A stretch of DNA of 64,000 nucleotides from Prostheceraeus crozeri (Eukaryota > Platyhelminthes > Polycladida > Euryleptidae): assembly GCA_907163375.1 (NCBI GenBank), contig CAJQUW010003423.1, positions 91,220-155,219 of the forward strand, given 5' to 3'. Below are positions 34,656 through 47,262 of this stretch, piece by piece (within the stretch, counting starts at the first letter, position 1; each line of letters starts with the position of its first letter). Below the pieces are notes generated by a model, which saw only the letters and a list, made by a program, of their open reading frames with translations, was not told the origin of the DNA and searched no databases. A program made the position numbers and the translations under genes.

Positions 34656-35105
34656 TCAACCCCGAAAGCCGCAGACGAATTTTGATCGTCTCAAATCTGG
34701 ACATTGCAAGTGATTATACGGATATAAATAATAGACGAAACTATTGTCTTGGTGAGCGCAACGATGCGGTGCGCGCTGGTGAACTATTGTATTGTTGTGA
34801 TAGTTAACATTGCTGCCACGCGCGATTTCAATGCGCCATTCGTTCGGTCGGTACGGTGATACTACAGGCGATAGAAATGCGGATATGAGACTCCTTTGCA
34901 AACTAATCTTCTCCCTAGCCAGTGCACTGAACCGGCGATCGGCAACACAATCATGTCGGTTAACGCTGGCGTCGTGTGTGTTTGGACACCTATACGTAAT
35001 ATGAGCACTGTTCTCAACCGTGGCATGGCAGTGCCGACAGTTGATGTCAGAGCAGCAATCCATATGATGGGCGACAATTGGTGAGAATGGCATTGAAACG
35101 TACAT
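34656..35105 (-). mobile_element. Non-LTR C-terminal zinc-knuckle fragment (R2/NeSL type?)
   Basis: A 149-codon minus frame encodes CRHCHATVENSAHITYRCPN followed by NRHD. This Cys-x2-Cys...His...Cys knuckle followed by an R/N-R-H motif is typical of the end of R2/NeSL-type retrotransposon ORFs, next to their restriction-like endonuclease. The part after about residue 70 loses similarity. Confidence 0.55.
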
Positions 35106-35749
35106 GGACCGACTGTAAAAAGACTCTCGGAAAAACTTAAGAAGGGCGTTATAAAATCAATCTATGCCACAGCCATTTAATATTTTGGACTTAACCTCCA
35201 CATATTGGACCTTGACTGGCTTTCGGTCGACGAGGTGGATAGAAAATTGCTAGAGATTGTTAATCTCTTGAATCGAGATTCGAGAACGTCTGAGCAGAGG
35301 AATCCATGAAGCAAGTGACGGAAGACATGACAGACTGGTGTGAATTCTTTCTATGGTGATATCATGAGGAAACCTAAGCTACCTCCTCACCCTCTAGCGT
35401 AATTGAAAGTTATTGGATTTCAGGCACGCTTTGTATATAGCCTCGAAAATCGGACTATGTATCAATCGAAGAATGAGGAATTCGCGAATCAACAATTGTT
35501 TCGAAATTTTGAGCAAAGATTTATTCAGATTTGCGTCCAAACGTCTGAAGGAATCGGCAACATCCTAATATTCCATTAGCATTGAATACCATGGCCAGAT
35601 AGTGGAAGGATCCATCAGGACGAATAGATCTGATTGAACCAAAATATCTTCTAAGAGATTCTGATTCCAAACGATTTCTTGACGTCGAAATGATGAAAGA
35701 TTTGGTCAGGTTGAGACTAAGTTCGGCTTTAGCAGGCTCTAAATAACTA

Positions 35750-36110
35750 GCCTCAAGCTAGCACACCAGTCGATCTTTCATCTTGTCCATAAGAAATGTA
35801 TCATCTGTTTTAGTCAAATAATGAACGAGCTCACCGATCAACACAATACGCAACTCTAGCAAGGAATTGGATGTCATCTGTATAAACAGGTTGAAAAGTA
35901 GAGCTGACAGGGTTCACTCTGACGGACACCCCTAGTTCTTTGAAGTTGTCTCGCACACACAAGTTCAGACTAGTCATAGAACTGCTTAAGATAACTGACG
36001 AGAGTGAATCCCCATTGACAGCTGCCCAAATGAAGGTATTGAAGGAGACATTTTGAGTGTCCAAACAAACGCCGACTCGACTTGTGTGCAATAGAGAAGA
36101 AGCCTCCAGA
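35750..36110 (-). mobile_element. Divergent RT palm fragment
   Basis: The minus frame at 35831-36091 encodes RVGVCLDTQNVSFNTFIWAA and, 25 residues later, GVSVRVNPVSSTFQPVYTDD with TDDIQFLAR resembling the YADD box after a GVRQGDPLSP-like block. It may be the palm of the same R2/NeSL-like element whose tail is at 34656-35105. Several stops lie between the two. Confidence 0.5.
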
Positions 36111-36749
36111 ATTCCGTCCCCAGCTTCAAAGGCAAATTAGAAGAATTCCAACTAGGTGAGTTGTGGTTTTATGAAAAGTCCTCCCCACCCCTAGCTTGCA
36201 AGTATGGTTTCGTGCCTTTGGTGGGGAGGGTTGAATAGAAAAAAGCTTTTTTTACTAAATACAGAAAATTCTATGTGTAATAGTGTCAATTAGTAGTTGA
36301 AAAGTGAGAATCTCTCAACCAACGAAGAGGAAATTCCTGTGTAATTCCGAGTAGATTCGGAGTATAATCAGTGATATATATGATCAATAATCATATGAAA
36401 ATTCACCCCATGTAATTCTCAGGCAAATGAAATGTGTAAAAATTCTATTCGCAACATATAATTGATTTTATATTTTTTCTTTTATATAATTTATTTAGTT
36501 TTTTTCTCAAGGTAGCGATATTTTATGCTTTGTTCCAAAAATGTTCTCGAAGCATTCATGAATGGATTGTGCGAGTATATAGTTCGATGCCAATCTTAAT
36601 GTCTCTATTGTTTGTTTACTCAATATTCAAATTGCCTAGTGGCTACGCGACCTATCCATATATTTGATTATTAACAATATTAATACCTTAGCTTGAAGAA
36701 ATCAAAATCAGTGACAAGAGGTGACAATAGCTGAGCATGCAAGCTTCGT

Positions 36750-38300
36750 TCAAATCAAATGCATTTTTGGGTGCATAATTAGCGAAATAAGATCTGGCAA
36801 ATTATTGATGATTGCCGAATAAATTGTAAAAGAGTTGCGTCGCCTGTTTGTATTTGAGAATGGCACAGACACTTCCCCCTGATGAAGGGGCGGAACAATT
36901 GAATGTAGGGGATGATCAACGAAACAGGCAAACACGAGAAGATTCTTAATGGAGGTTGATCGTTTTTCGTAAAAAGCTTTAATTCTTATTGAGCAATCAC
37001 ATGGTCTTACATATGAGCAGATAATGCGTCGGGCTGGTCGAAAAAATCTTTTAACTATCCGCTGACACTTTACACTGAGCTTGCCAAAGAGTGGAGTGAA
37101 ATACTGTAGAACACTTTCAATCATCGACTCGAAGATGATCCAAAGCTCGTCATGAGTGAGAAGCGGTTTGGGTATATGGAGGAAGTAAAGTCTCCGTGAG
37201 CATCGCGATCCTACATCATGGAACTGTCTGTCCCGACAGAATATCCAAAGGCGAATTGGAAGCTATTGTCGTGCTTCTTTTCTTAACTGCAATCGAGAAA
37301 GATTTGGAGTTTTTCAGTCGAAGATCATTGGAAAGGCCCCAATTATTGATATTGTCGAGTTCATCGTCGAGAATCTGAGAAATTTGGTGTGTCGTCCAAG
37401 TCTTTTCGACTGCGATTACTTCACAGAGGTCATCTGCATGCTGCATAACAAATGTTGCTTGATTCAGAGGATTAAGATCATAATAATACACGGAGAACAA
37501 AAATGGTCCGATGAGAGAACCCTGTGGAATTTCACTGGTTACACAAACCGGAAAACTTAGTACTGACTTTAATCTAACTTGTTGATTTCTGCCATGAAAG
37601 CAACTGTAGAGCCATTCGATGAAGCCGTTCGGTAGACCGAGTGTCTTAAACCTTTTCAAAAAATGCTTGTAGGCAAATTGAGAACTTAGTGAATGTTGAA
37701 TTAGGGCTATCTTGACAGAATTTAGCTGCGATTTTGTGCAATTTATTGGGAATTCCATCGGATCCTGTAGACTTAGCAATTGATAAAGCTATAAGTGCAG
37801 TCAAGATTTCGTGGACTTCCGCAAGAGGATGCCACTCACTATCCGATTCTACAGGACATGGGAAATCAGCCCTTTGTCGGAAACTGTTGGCAAACATTTC
37901 ATGGATAGCATTTGCAGCGTCCGAAATATTATCGTAATCAGCAATGAGAGAATCAAGGAGATTTCGAGTGGATTTTCCTGTAATATCCTTCACAATCGAC
38001 CAAATATTGCGATCACTACGCTTTAGATTATCATACCATGATGACCTTTTGCAATCGGTTATCTTTTCTCTGATCTTTATTTTTTAAGCGGTTGTATTCA
38101 GAAAAATCTCGAACTCATAGGCATTACAACGTTTCGTGATCAAACTTTTGAGGTATGGTGTCATCCAAGGTTTATCCTTGTGACTCATGCGGACAACTTC
38201 TCGAGGAATAAATGATAGGCAGAATTTCCACTTATCGTAGAAAATTTTTACCTTAGTGTCAATGTCGTGCTCGTTAAATACTGTTCAGAAATCCATCTGT
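36750..38300 (-). mobile_element. Jockey/CR1-group RT remnant
   Basis: Minus-strand frames give, in order, MSHKDKPWMTPYLKSLITKR (near 38190), KSTGSDGIPNKLHKIAAKF (near 37760), the RT palm at 37216-37620 (SEIPQGSLIGPFLFSVYYYD, VMQHADDLCEVI) and a thumb and tail at 36750-37124. QHADD replaces YADD, so the Tyr is lost but both Asp remain. At least two frameshifts break the ORF. The endonuclease is missing, so the copy is 5'-truncated. Confidence 0.78.
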
Positions 38301-38715
38301 TTGAGTTGTTCGACGAATGCACTTAGATGCTGAGACCTGTAGTCAGAAACCACGTATTAGGACTCATACATGTTTGTTGATGTGTTTACGAATGCGCGAA
38401 GTGTCAACAGGCTAAAATTATTGAAATTCAGTCGATAGAAATATTGCATAAAATTGCCAATTTTTTAAATTGATTTTACGTAAACCGCTCATTCATTTTC
38501 TTGATTTCGTTCATTCCCATTCGTCGTTTGAATGCAATGATAGATATGTCATTCATTCTACCAATCTGATATGATTGAGTAGACCATTTTCATTTCAAAT
38601 AAGAAGAAAAATACACTGTCGCGCATATCACTCATCTTCAATCATTAATCATATTTGAGTGTGTAAACAACGTATGATGGTCATCATAAGATTTATGAGT
38701 TACCTGTTGTTTCAG

Positions 38716-38807
38716 AATTCATTGTTTGGAATCATTCGAAGAACTGAAAGTTATCGAGGCTCATGAGGCGGAGATTCTATCACTAGATTATTTTCAGTCC
38801 AATACCG
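38716..38807 (+). CDS. WDR62/MAPKBP1: WDR62/MAPKBP1-like gene, exon e (WD40 blade)
   Basis: The 92-nt exon follows TTTCAG and ends before GTGAGT. Its first base completes the Arg codon left by exon d; one base remains at the end. It encodes ELKVIEAHEAEILSLDYFQS, matching the family's next blade. The exon that should follow, whose protein would begin with a conserved SRDRLIH-type block, was not found anywhere from 38808 to 64000. Confidence 0.9.
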
Positions 38808-38980
38808 GTGAGTATTTATGGGAATGAACATTATGCCATTTGTGTGGAACATCTTCAATAAAGCCTAAACAAAGAGATTTTCCTATCTGAAGATGCGCAC
38901 GGCTTGGGAAAGTTTGTAAAAAACCAAAAATTCAAATTAGAGACGGGCGAAAAAAGGTCAGATGAAAGTTAAGCCATACG

Positions 38981-39195
38981 CCACCTTTCACTCGTTCTTG
39001 GTGCAGTTTCAGGATTTCACTCTCTTTGTCCAAATAACTTCCTTGACTTTCCTTCGACTCACCGTGGCTCTCAGTCTAGTGAACACCTTCATGTGTTCCA
39101 GGTCAATCATGTGGCCCCTCGAAGGCATGCCTTGCTATTGCATACGAGGCCTTTCATCCGCTGCATGTGGCGATCGTCAGGCGAATGACAAAATT
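38981..39195 (+). repeat. Inverted repeat, left arm
   Basis: This roughly 215-bp arm is nearly identical to the reverse complement of 39605-39822, for example ATGTGGCCCCTCGAAGGCAT here against ATGCCTTCGAGGGGCCACAT there. No coding function is assigned to it. Confidence 0.85.
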
Positions 39196-39604
39196 CATGC
39201 CACTTGTCTTAGCCTGCCTTAAACTTCACGATTTTTTCTTAGTACTTAGTTTTCAATTCAGCATTATGATCATTTTCCCAAACCGTATCTCTTAAAGTGC
39301 TGCTGTAAAACGAAAAATTTTCGCGATTTCATGGGTCGTTCACCATTTGCGCACAAAACAACGCTGACAAAACTTCTCATACGCCGTATGTAAATTATGT
39401 GGTGTATTTTGATTATTAGATATTTCTAATCAAAATAATATATGGAATCTGGACTGACAGAGCTCTGACTTTGTTCAACTTGCAGCAACCTCCCTTCCCA
39501 ACAAGTCCCTTTACAATATCCATGGCGAAAATTCTGTTGCAAAGTTTGTTGTAGCGACGTAAATGAATCGCTTTTACTCCAATCTACACATTGCATGCAT
39601 GACT

Positions 39605-39822
39605 TTTGTCATTCACCTGACGATCGCCACATGCAGCGGATGAAGGGCCTCGTATACAATAGCAAGGCATGCCTTCGAGGGGCCACATGATTGACCTGGA
39701 ACACATGAAGGTGTTCACTAGACTGAGAGCCACGGTGAGTCGAAGGAAAGTCAAGGAAGTTATTTGGACAAAGAGAGTGAAATCCTGAAAATGGGCCTAG
39801 CAATGTTTGCGTGAAAGGTGAC
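39605..39822 (-). repeat. Inverted repeat, right arm
   Basis: Partner of 38981-39195. Each arm is followed on its right by a directly repeated segment (39222-39295 and 39850-39920; shared words CAGCATT and TGATCATTTTCC), so the structure is not a simple foldback. Confidence 0.85.
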
Positions 39823-39965
39823 GTATAACTGACTTGTTTTAATCTGTCTTTAATTTCACGGTTTTTTTCTTGCTGCTTAATTTTCATTTCAGCATTGTGA
39901 TCATTTTCCTAATCCTTGTCTCGTAAGATGTATGACTTTTGTCATTCTCCTAACCAGTGTTTTTG

Positions 39966-40063
39966 AGCGAGCGAGCGAGCAGCATTTTTTCAAGTTTTCG
40001 AAGAGCGGATGAGCGAGCGAAAAAAATATTCTGTTAGCGTAAATTGAGCGAGCCATTTTTAGA
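39966..40063 (+). repeat. GAGCGAGCG short tandem repeat, copy 1
   Basis: GAGCGAGCG and its variants recur every 30-45 bp in an AT-rich background (GATGAGCGAGCGAAAAAAAT). The same motif forms the array at 47098-47262. Confidence 0.7.
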
Positions 40064-43000
40064 AAAAAACAAAATATAAAAAGATCAAATAATCAAAAAA
40101 GTGAAATTATTGAAAAGTCTTTCTAGTACATGCATGTATATAACTTAAATGATGAACAACAAAAGATCCGAACTTTCTCTCTCTTCTGTGGTTGTCACAC
40201 TCTTGATAATATGTATTAAATGCCTGTCTGGATTCTACGTATGGATATGAACTTAGCAAGAAGAAGTCTTTGTGATCTACTCAACATCTGATCATCGATA
40301 CCTTATTTACACATATCTCTGCCTCTCAATCGTCGCTTCGCCCCATAGATGTACTAATGGTCATCGCAATAACACAAAGTCCACAGAAATAAATATTTTG
40401 TTTATCTGCTTCGGTTTGCTAGGAGTGTGATGAATGCGAAATTAACGGAACATCGAGGAACCTATTAAGTGGGCAAAAAGGAATTCCTTATAACTTAGAG
40501 AGATAGGAAAAAATCGTGCATCGCTTGCGGATTAATGCGAGTTCCAGCAAAGTGCTTCGATTGCCAAAATTCCTTCAGATTCGAAGAATTCAGATCATTG
40601 CGTACAAGTTTTCTCCATAATGTTGGCCCTTCCGATCATTATTAAAAAAAGTAGCAGGCGTACGAAAATTAGTTCACTTGATGATTGTCATGCAAGGTAA
40701 TTAAAACTCCCCTTTTCAGTTTAGGCCAATATAATCAAGTTAAAGTTAAAAGTATGGCAGTAAGATGATCTCCCGTCACCTGGTCAACTACGCTTGATGA
40801 TTTCACATCCTCTCCTCGACAATCGAAGCCACGAAAGCGATGTGTGTTTTGGTGTGTGCGAAGTGATATCACAGCACGCACGCATCTCTCACTGGCTCTG
40901 GTGTCCTTTGCTAACAGCTTATTGTTTGCCCTGCAATCGATACACGAATTATCCATTCGAGAAGGAGCAAGTTGTCTAATTCTGTGATGTGCCATTTCGA
41001 TATCAAGGTTACATACAATACTTCCTATCTGGGAAACCGAAGCGCGCAGATGAATCTAATTATGTGAAAAGTCATTATTAGATGCTTTAATTTGATAGAA
41101 ACATTTCGTTGCTGGAACATATACACACTGAGAGACACTCAGTATCGTCAAACGTGAAAGAACTGCGAAAGAACTACAAATTTTGGAATCAACCAACAAA
41201 ATTAGGGCTACACACGGACAATCAGAATGTAGGCATATATGGCTTCCACTGTACGGTACATTGATTTTAAGACCTTCATTTTAACCCTCTCCATACCGGA
41301 CTCTGAAGCGCGTAGGACTGAATCGGCTTCCCCTTAACTTCCAAACCAATATTCCAAATCACATGAAATTCACAGTACAACATATTTAGGGTCTGAGCTT
41401 TCATATCGTGATGTTCATTTGCTCCAACTCATTCATACCCATGTTGTAAGCAATTTAAGATGTAAAATCATTGGCAGATTTGTTTTAAATTTGAAATTTT
41501 ACCGAACTTTAGCCAGAAATCTCCTCAATGATGAAGAGTGCCCGTTCGCCTGGACAAATAATTATTCCTTCTTAAGTTAGAATGATCATGTTTTAATATG
41601 TCTTCTTGTTAGTTATTGATCTTCAACAAGCAATTTTGACAATATATCAGAACCATTATCAAGTGAAACGGAATACAACATTTAAAGGAGTCCAAAATTT
41701 AAAATACTGATTAGTTATCGGTTGGAGTGGTAAATCTTGGGTGACCATGCCCACTTCGCTCTTCCGCACCCTTCTTTCTATTTCTTGCCAAGATGTCTGT
41801 CTTCGCAAAGACATCTTTTCCAACTGTGATTTAAATGTTGTACTTACATGTAATTCTTCCCTCTTCACTTGAGATCAATATGTTGAACAAAGATTTGTTT
41901 GAGATCAATAAACAATAGTTGGACAATTTAGAAATTGATTTTTCAAACTCTTTTCATGAATACTGTCAATCAAGATGTCAAAGTATACTCTAACATTTTT
42001 AACAAATGTTGAGAGTTGATTAATTGCAATTCTCATACGATGATGAAAATCATCCCAGCAGCCATTTGTAATAGAATATGATGCTTGCTAATTTAAATTA
42101 AGAATAAATAATTAAAGTAGTCCTAATGAGGACTGATGACGTTCTCCACTCCGCAAGTTTTCAAATGCAATGCTACTGTAACCATTAGATGAATCAGCTC
42201 TTAAAATAATTCAATGAAACTTTCTCGCGGCAACGAATTAAAATTGATCAGCTTTGGCCCAATATATGATAAAAATGGAAATCTTAGGACTTGTAACACT
42301 ACTCATTCTTACTGTTAACACACTAATACCACAGATTCCAAACACTGCCGCATACACGTTCAAAACAGAAGTCTAATATACTGTACCGACTACAGATGCT
42401 GGTAGTGGAAATACAGTAGGACAATGGTAACCATAGGTTAAGGAAATTAATAATGGATATTGTAAAACAATAGGAGATCGATGGAAAAAAATTGGAAGAG
42501 TGGAGGTAAAACATAGAAATACAATGATACTACTACACCGATTACAAGTGAACTAATGCTGCACTATATCTGACACTTCACATGGTGGATAATGGAGGTA
42601 AGCGATAGAACAACAATGACACTCCAATACACCGAAAGCAATGAGACTGTGCACACTATACCTAAGACAACACATGGAAAATAGTAAATTTCTTCACTTG
42701 AATTTGTTATCGCCAGTTTCTTAATCCGTCTATAGCACTTCATGGAATCAAACATTTCTTCATTTGAAATACAATACATCGACCACTACTTCAGCTACCG
42801 ATTAACGATTATAAAACACAATACTGTAGTCCGTCAGTCATCAGCGGGTACCCGTCTAGTTGTGTTTCGACCCCTAACCTGAACACTTAAACCCAAACGA
42901 GCGGGGTCCCACACATAGTGGCTGACAAAATACTAAATAGGTATTGATATGTCTTGAAAGATATATCAAAAGTATAAGTCAGACATCATTCAAATGTTAC

Positions 43001-44035
43001 GTTTCCCACTTGTAAACTCAACCTGTCATTAAATTCATCCATCAATCCTTACAGTATGCTTTTTGCGATCCGCACATGCAAACAAATCCTGTACATCAAT
43101 CTTTGCCTTTTCGATTCCCACAAGTAAACAGATCCTGTTCCTCCTCGAATTCCATAAATATGTAATCGTTGTGTGATAAATATGTAGTCCGCCTTTACAC
43201 AAACATCGCCTCATGCATCGAGACTTATCAATGGGAGCTCTCTCATCTCCCGTAAGCCTGCATTCACTCTTCGCCGCCCCCAAGTAAGATATCATCAATC
43301 GAACCATGCATTTCAACTGCATCACACAGTTGAAATAGATTGAGTTCAATATATGATATTGTAGTTGCAATTAGATCTTTCATTGTCTTATACGTAAGCT
43401 TCTTCATTATGCAACTTTCCACGAGGTAAGTAAAATATCGCTCATTCAAGTGTAAGATTTTTTTGCGAAGTAAAATTGTCCAATGTGTTGCGTCTCCATG
43501 GTCAGTCTCAAGGCTCTTGACCCTCGGTGAATTTTAAAATCTTCTTTAACTTAAAGGAGCGATATTATTCTTGCCTTGTTGAAGTTTACACAATATTTGC
43601 AGTTAATTTGTTCTATCTTTGCATGCAGTCTACTGTACTATTTGCGTGCGGTGTGCAGGCTACTAACAAACTTACTACAGTATGCAGTTAGAAATAAGCA
43701 TAGCGCTAATGGGAAGCAGTAGCAAGAGTGGGAGTCTGGAAAGATGCCCTAATGTTGGACTGTGGCAAATGGCTCAACTGGGAGTTGAAGACTGCAGAAT
43801 CTCATGGAACGATTGGTGCAACATGGGAAATTGGCAGTGATGCGGAAGCTTCAATGGACATATATAATGTGTTTCATACCCCTGCTAACCTGACACGTTG
43901 AAGAATCCGGACCGACCCTCACTGTCATGTGTGACATGATGCCCTCTCTGGCTATCATGTGGCACTGCAGAGAGCATGATACACGCACCGGTGCGGTCTG
44001 GACATGCAAGCGATTATGGAAGCAGTCTCTCCCCC
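40064..44035 (+). other. Long stretch without supported genes
   Basis: I recognise no exon here. TTAACCCTCTCCATACCGG at 41283 looks like a piggyBac-type left end, and GTGCCCGTTCGCCTGG near 41541 resembles the inside of the piggyBac-like element at 44958-46833 (GTGCCAGTTCGCCTGG near 45661), so 41283-41560 may be a fragment of a related element. The remainder is AT-rich and featureless. Confidence 0.45.
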
Positions 44036-44560
44036 CACATGTTTGAAGTTATCGGAACCACTTTTATCTTTAAACCTGAATTTCTCGATTACGATTGCGA
44101 ATTTTTGTGGAACCTGATCAGGCGGGTGAAATTGATTAAGTAAAATAAAGAAGTACCACACTGAAATTTAAAAAAAATGGTTTGGTTGTTTAGTTTCGCT
44201 AACTTCACACACGTACATGAACATTTTGCGATACTTCTTTTTTTAATTGCATTGTTGTGAAAACTGAAGTGTACAATGTATTTGTGATCAACGCCACAAA
44301 TTGGAACACGGTACTGACAAAATAAAATTGATTTACTGCTCCTATCAGCGAAACTAAGAAGTTGGGTCCGCTTACTTCACAACGGAACCACTTTTGTCTG
44401 TAAACTTGAATTTCTCAATACCGACTGCGAATTTGTGTAATCTGACCCCAGATTCGTGATCAGGTGGCTGATCTTGATAAAGTAGAAGTTGCTTCGAATA
44501 GGATCTCGCTGTACTAAATAATGGTTCCGCTCGGTTGTTTCGCCAACTTTACACACGTCT
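44036..44560 (+). repeat. Direct duplication, two copies
   Basis: Two diverged copies lie at about 44036-44215 and 44375-44560. Shared words include CGGAACCACTTTT, TGAATTTCTC, and GGTTGTTT followed by CACACACGT or TACACACGT. No ORF is supported across them. Confidence 0.6.
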
Positions 44561-44957
44561 CCCCCGCAGGTAAGTACCGGGAATTGACTTTGTACCGAGT
44601 GGTCATACAAAGAGAAGAAAGACTCATCGTGCAATCTGTACCGCGGAAGCTCATGTGAGCTCATGGCTTCTGAGAGTGCCGCGATTTCATTGCTCCATAC
44701 CATCTTGACAGATACTGAGCTTAGTGGATCTCAGTGACGGCTGGCGCCGATGTCTCAGGTCCTTTTTGGGTGCAGCATTTGCTGTTTCACATAACCCAAC
44801 AATTTCGTTTATCAAGTGATTTTATTTATAGTAGATTTCATGTAAGTTTATTTTCAATTGTCAACGCATTCCATAGTTTCTTAACACACCTTGCGAATTT
44901 TGTCCATGTATTTTGCCAAGAATTGTATATACTGATTCATGTGATCAGCACGTAAGA

Positions 44958-46833
44958 TTAACCCATTTAGCGCCAGTGTAACGTTTTCGTTACAGCACTT
45001 TTCGGAATCTGCTGTCTTCTCCAGCTTGCGACATATGATACAATATTTTGATTACCATACATTACTTATCACATATTTTCAGGTAAACAATCGCCAATTC
45101 AAAATTTATCACTTTTTAGTGCTTATATTTTATCACGAAATTAGACAAAAAATGGGCTTAAAATCTGCTAATATACTGAAAGGCTCAGTGTATGAACGTC
45201 CACGTGTAATTTACTGTCAATGTCATTTGCGTGATCTCATTATCCATCAAAAACCGAAAATAGCGATCAATGCTTGCTCAGATATTCATTCATGACATGG
45301 CACGTAATTTTTTTGAACCGTAACGTTTTAGTTACACTGGCGTAATATGATATACAAATGTTAAATACAGTAACAATATAAATGAAGTAAACGGTGGTGA
45401 ATACTATCAATTTTCTTTAAAACTAATGTTTGTTGAATACTGAAAACGAACAATTTCATTGGAATATTGCATTCTTTGTGTATTCTATGAGTCTTGTTGC
45501 TATTTATAGTCTATGGCTTTCCCGTCACAAAACCAACCGAAGTCAATTGCCGTAGTAATTTCCTCAACATTAGACTTGTTAGCTCATGTACAGAAGCAAC
45601 TCAAAGAGAGATCAAATCTCAAGCATTTCCTCTTATAGCTTAATCATAAACATTGCAGGGTGCCAGTTCGCCTGGGCATAGAATACAAAGATGTCCTCCG
45701 ACTCGAGCAATTTCAATCCAAAACTTCTTTGGCTGTAGACGATGCGTCTCTCCCTACAAGGGCACGCTAGAGGCTCGAGATGGCCCAAACTGGTTTAAAA
45801 TATCTATAAAGGCTTAGCATGATTATATCAACCTATGTAGCTATCTGAAGACAATACCCAAGCTGTTGCTAACTATGGATAAAGAAGTTACTGAAATATG
45901 CAATAGGCCTAATGCCGACGATCACGGTATATGAATGTTGCCACAAAACCTCCATAAGTAAATGCTTCATCAGAGTTTTGAGACGATGATGAGTTTATGT
46001 GTCTCAGAGGTAAGTCTCTCAAACGATATCTTGGAGGATAGTGACATCGTAGGGCAGTGTGAGATTGCAACGAAAGATGATTTGAATGATCATTTCAGCA
46101 AACAGAAAAAGCAGTCAACATATTGGCAAATATTGGTAATTTCCATCTTCGCAAATAGAACAAACATTCTCTGGATGCATTTCAAGGCAAGAATCTGTAT
46201 GAGATGCTTGATACGCATGCTGATGGTCTTATCGACCTCAGTGGCAGAAACCAGTGACTACCCGGGACAAAAAAATTGTTTAGGCCTACATAACACTAAA
46301 CAATCTCAAATGCGTTTATTTCTTGATGTTCTTTATTTATGTGGACATTGCGAATGACCGAGGCGTCTCCAACTCTACCATGAATTTGGAGTCGATGCAG
46401 AAAGGGAATCAATTTCTCGACATGAATTTCGAAATATAAAAACTTGTTCTCATTTCAGCGATAACGACTTCACAGCAAACAGCAACCATAAGTAGCATAA
46501 AGCAGGCCTTTGATTAAATTTGCTAATTCACAGTTTCGACAAATGCCTCTGAAATATGATGGAGAGCTTTCATGCTGAAGCTATGACTCATTACTTCGGC
46601 AGGAATTGCTTGGAGCAATTCATAAGCTGCCTTTGAAAAAAACATGCTTTTGTATATTTTGACATCATATGACGCCATCGTAACGAAATCGATACGGCTT
46701 TAATTTCTAAGATAGGGTTATTGTAATGAACTGGTCATCATATATTATTCTTAATTACAACATTCTGAAATACTTACCACCGTTTTTATAGAAAATTTGC
46801 CGATATTTATATAGGCGGCCTTAAATGGGTTAA
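44958..46833. mobile_element. piggyBac-like element, decayed
   Basis: TTAA at 44958-44961 and 46830-46833 flanks a segment that begins CCCATTTA and ends TAAATGGG, the signature of piggyBac insertions. An additional inner inverted pair, CGCCAGTGTAAC near 44970 and GTTACACTGGCG near 45331, is present on the left side. A 131-codon plus frame at 45962-46357 is open, but I cannot align it to a piggyBac transposase. The copy is probably non-autonomous or heavily decayed. Confidence 0.55.
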
Positions 46834-47097
46834 GTTTAGATTATTGTCCATTTCTATACATATAAAAAGAATTCTGTGGTTATGTTCATCAAAATACATG
46901 TATATTGTTTCAACTAATTTTTTGCTAATTTAATACATTGGCATGATGGTCTACATCATTTCATCGTGGTTTCAAATTTCAACTAAAATGAAATGATGAA
47001 TTACCCTTTCACGCCTAAAAGGTGTTTATTTAATTTAAGGCATGGAATTAGCTCTGAGCAATTCTAAAAAAGTTCGTAGAATTTTAGGAGGGAATCA

Positions 47098-47262
47098 TCG
47101 AAAAATGAGCGAGCGAGTGGCATTTTTCGTTGATTTCGAGCGGTGAGCGAGCGAAAGGATGATTTTGAGGGAATGAGCGGTGAGCGAGCGTAAAGTCGAT
47201 TATGAGCAAATGAGCGATGAGCGAGCGAAAGCGGAATTTCGATCCGCTCAAAAACACAGCTC
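47098..47262 (+). repeat. GAGCGAGCG tandem repeat, copy 2
   Basis: About four units of 36-40 bp each begin TGAGCGAGCG and end near GAGCGG. Unit interiors differ, so only the GC-rich core is conserved. Confidence 0.75.
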
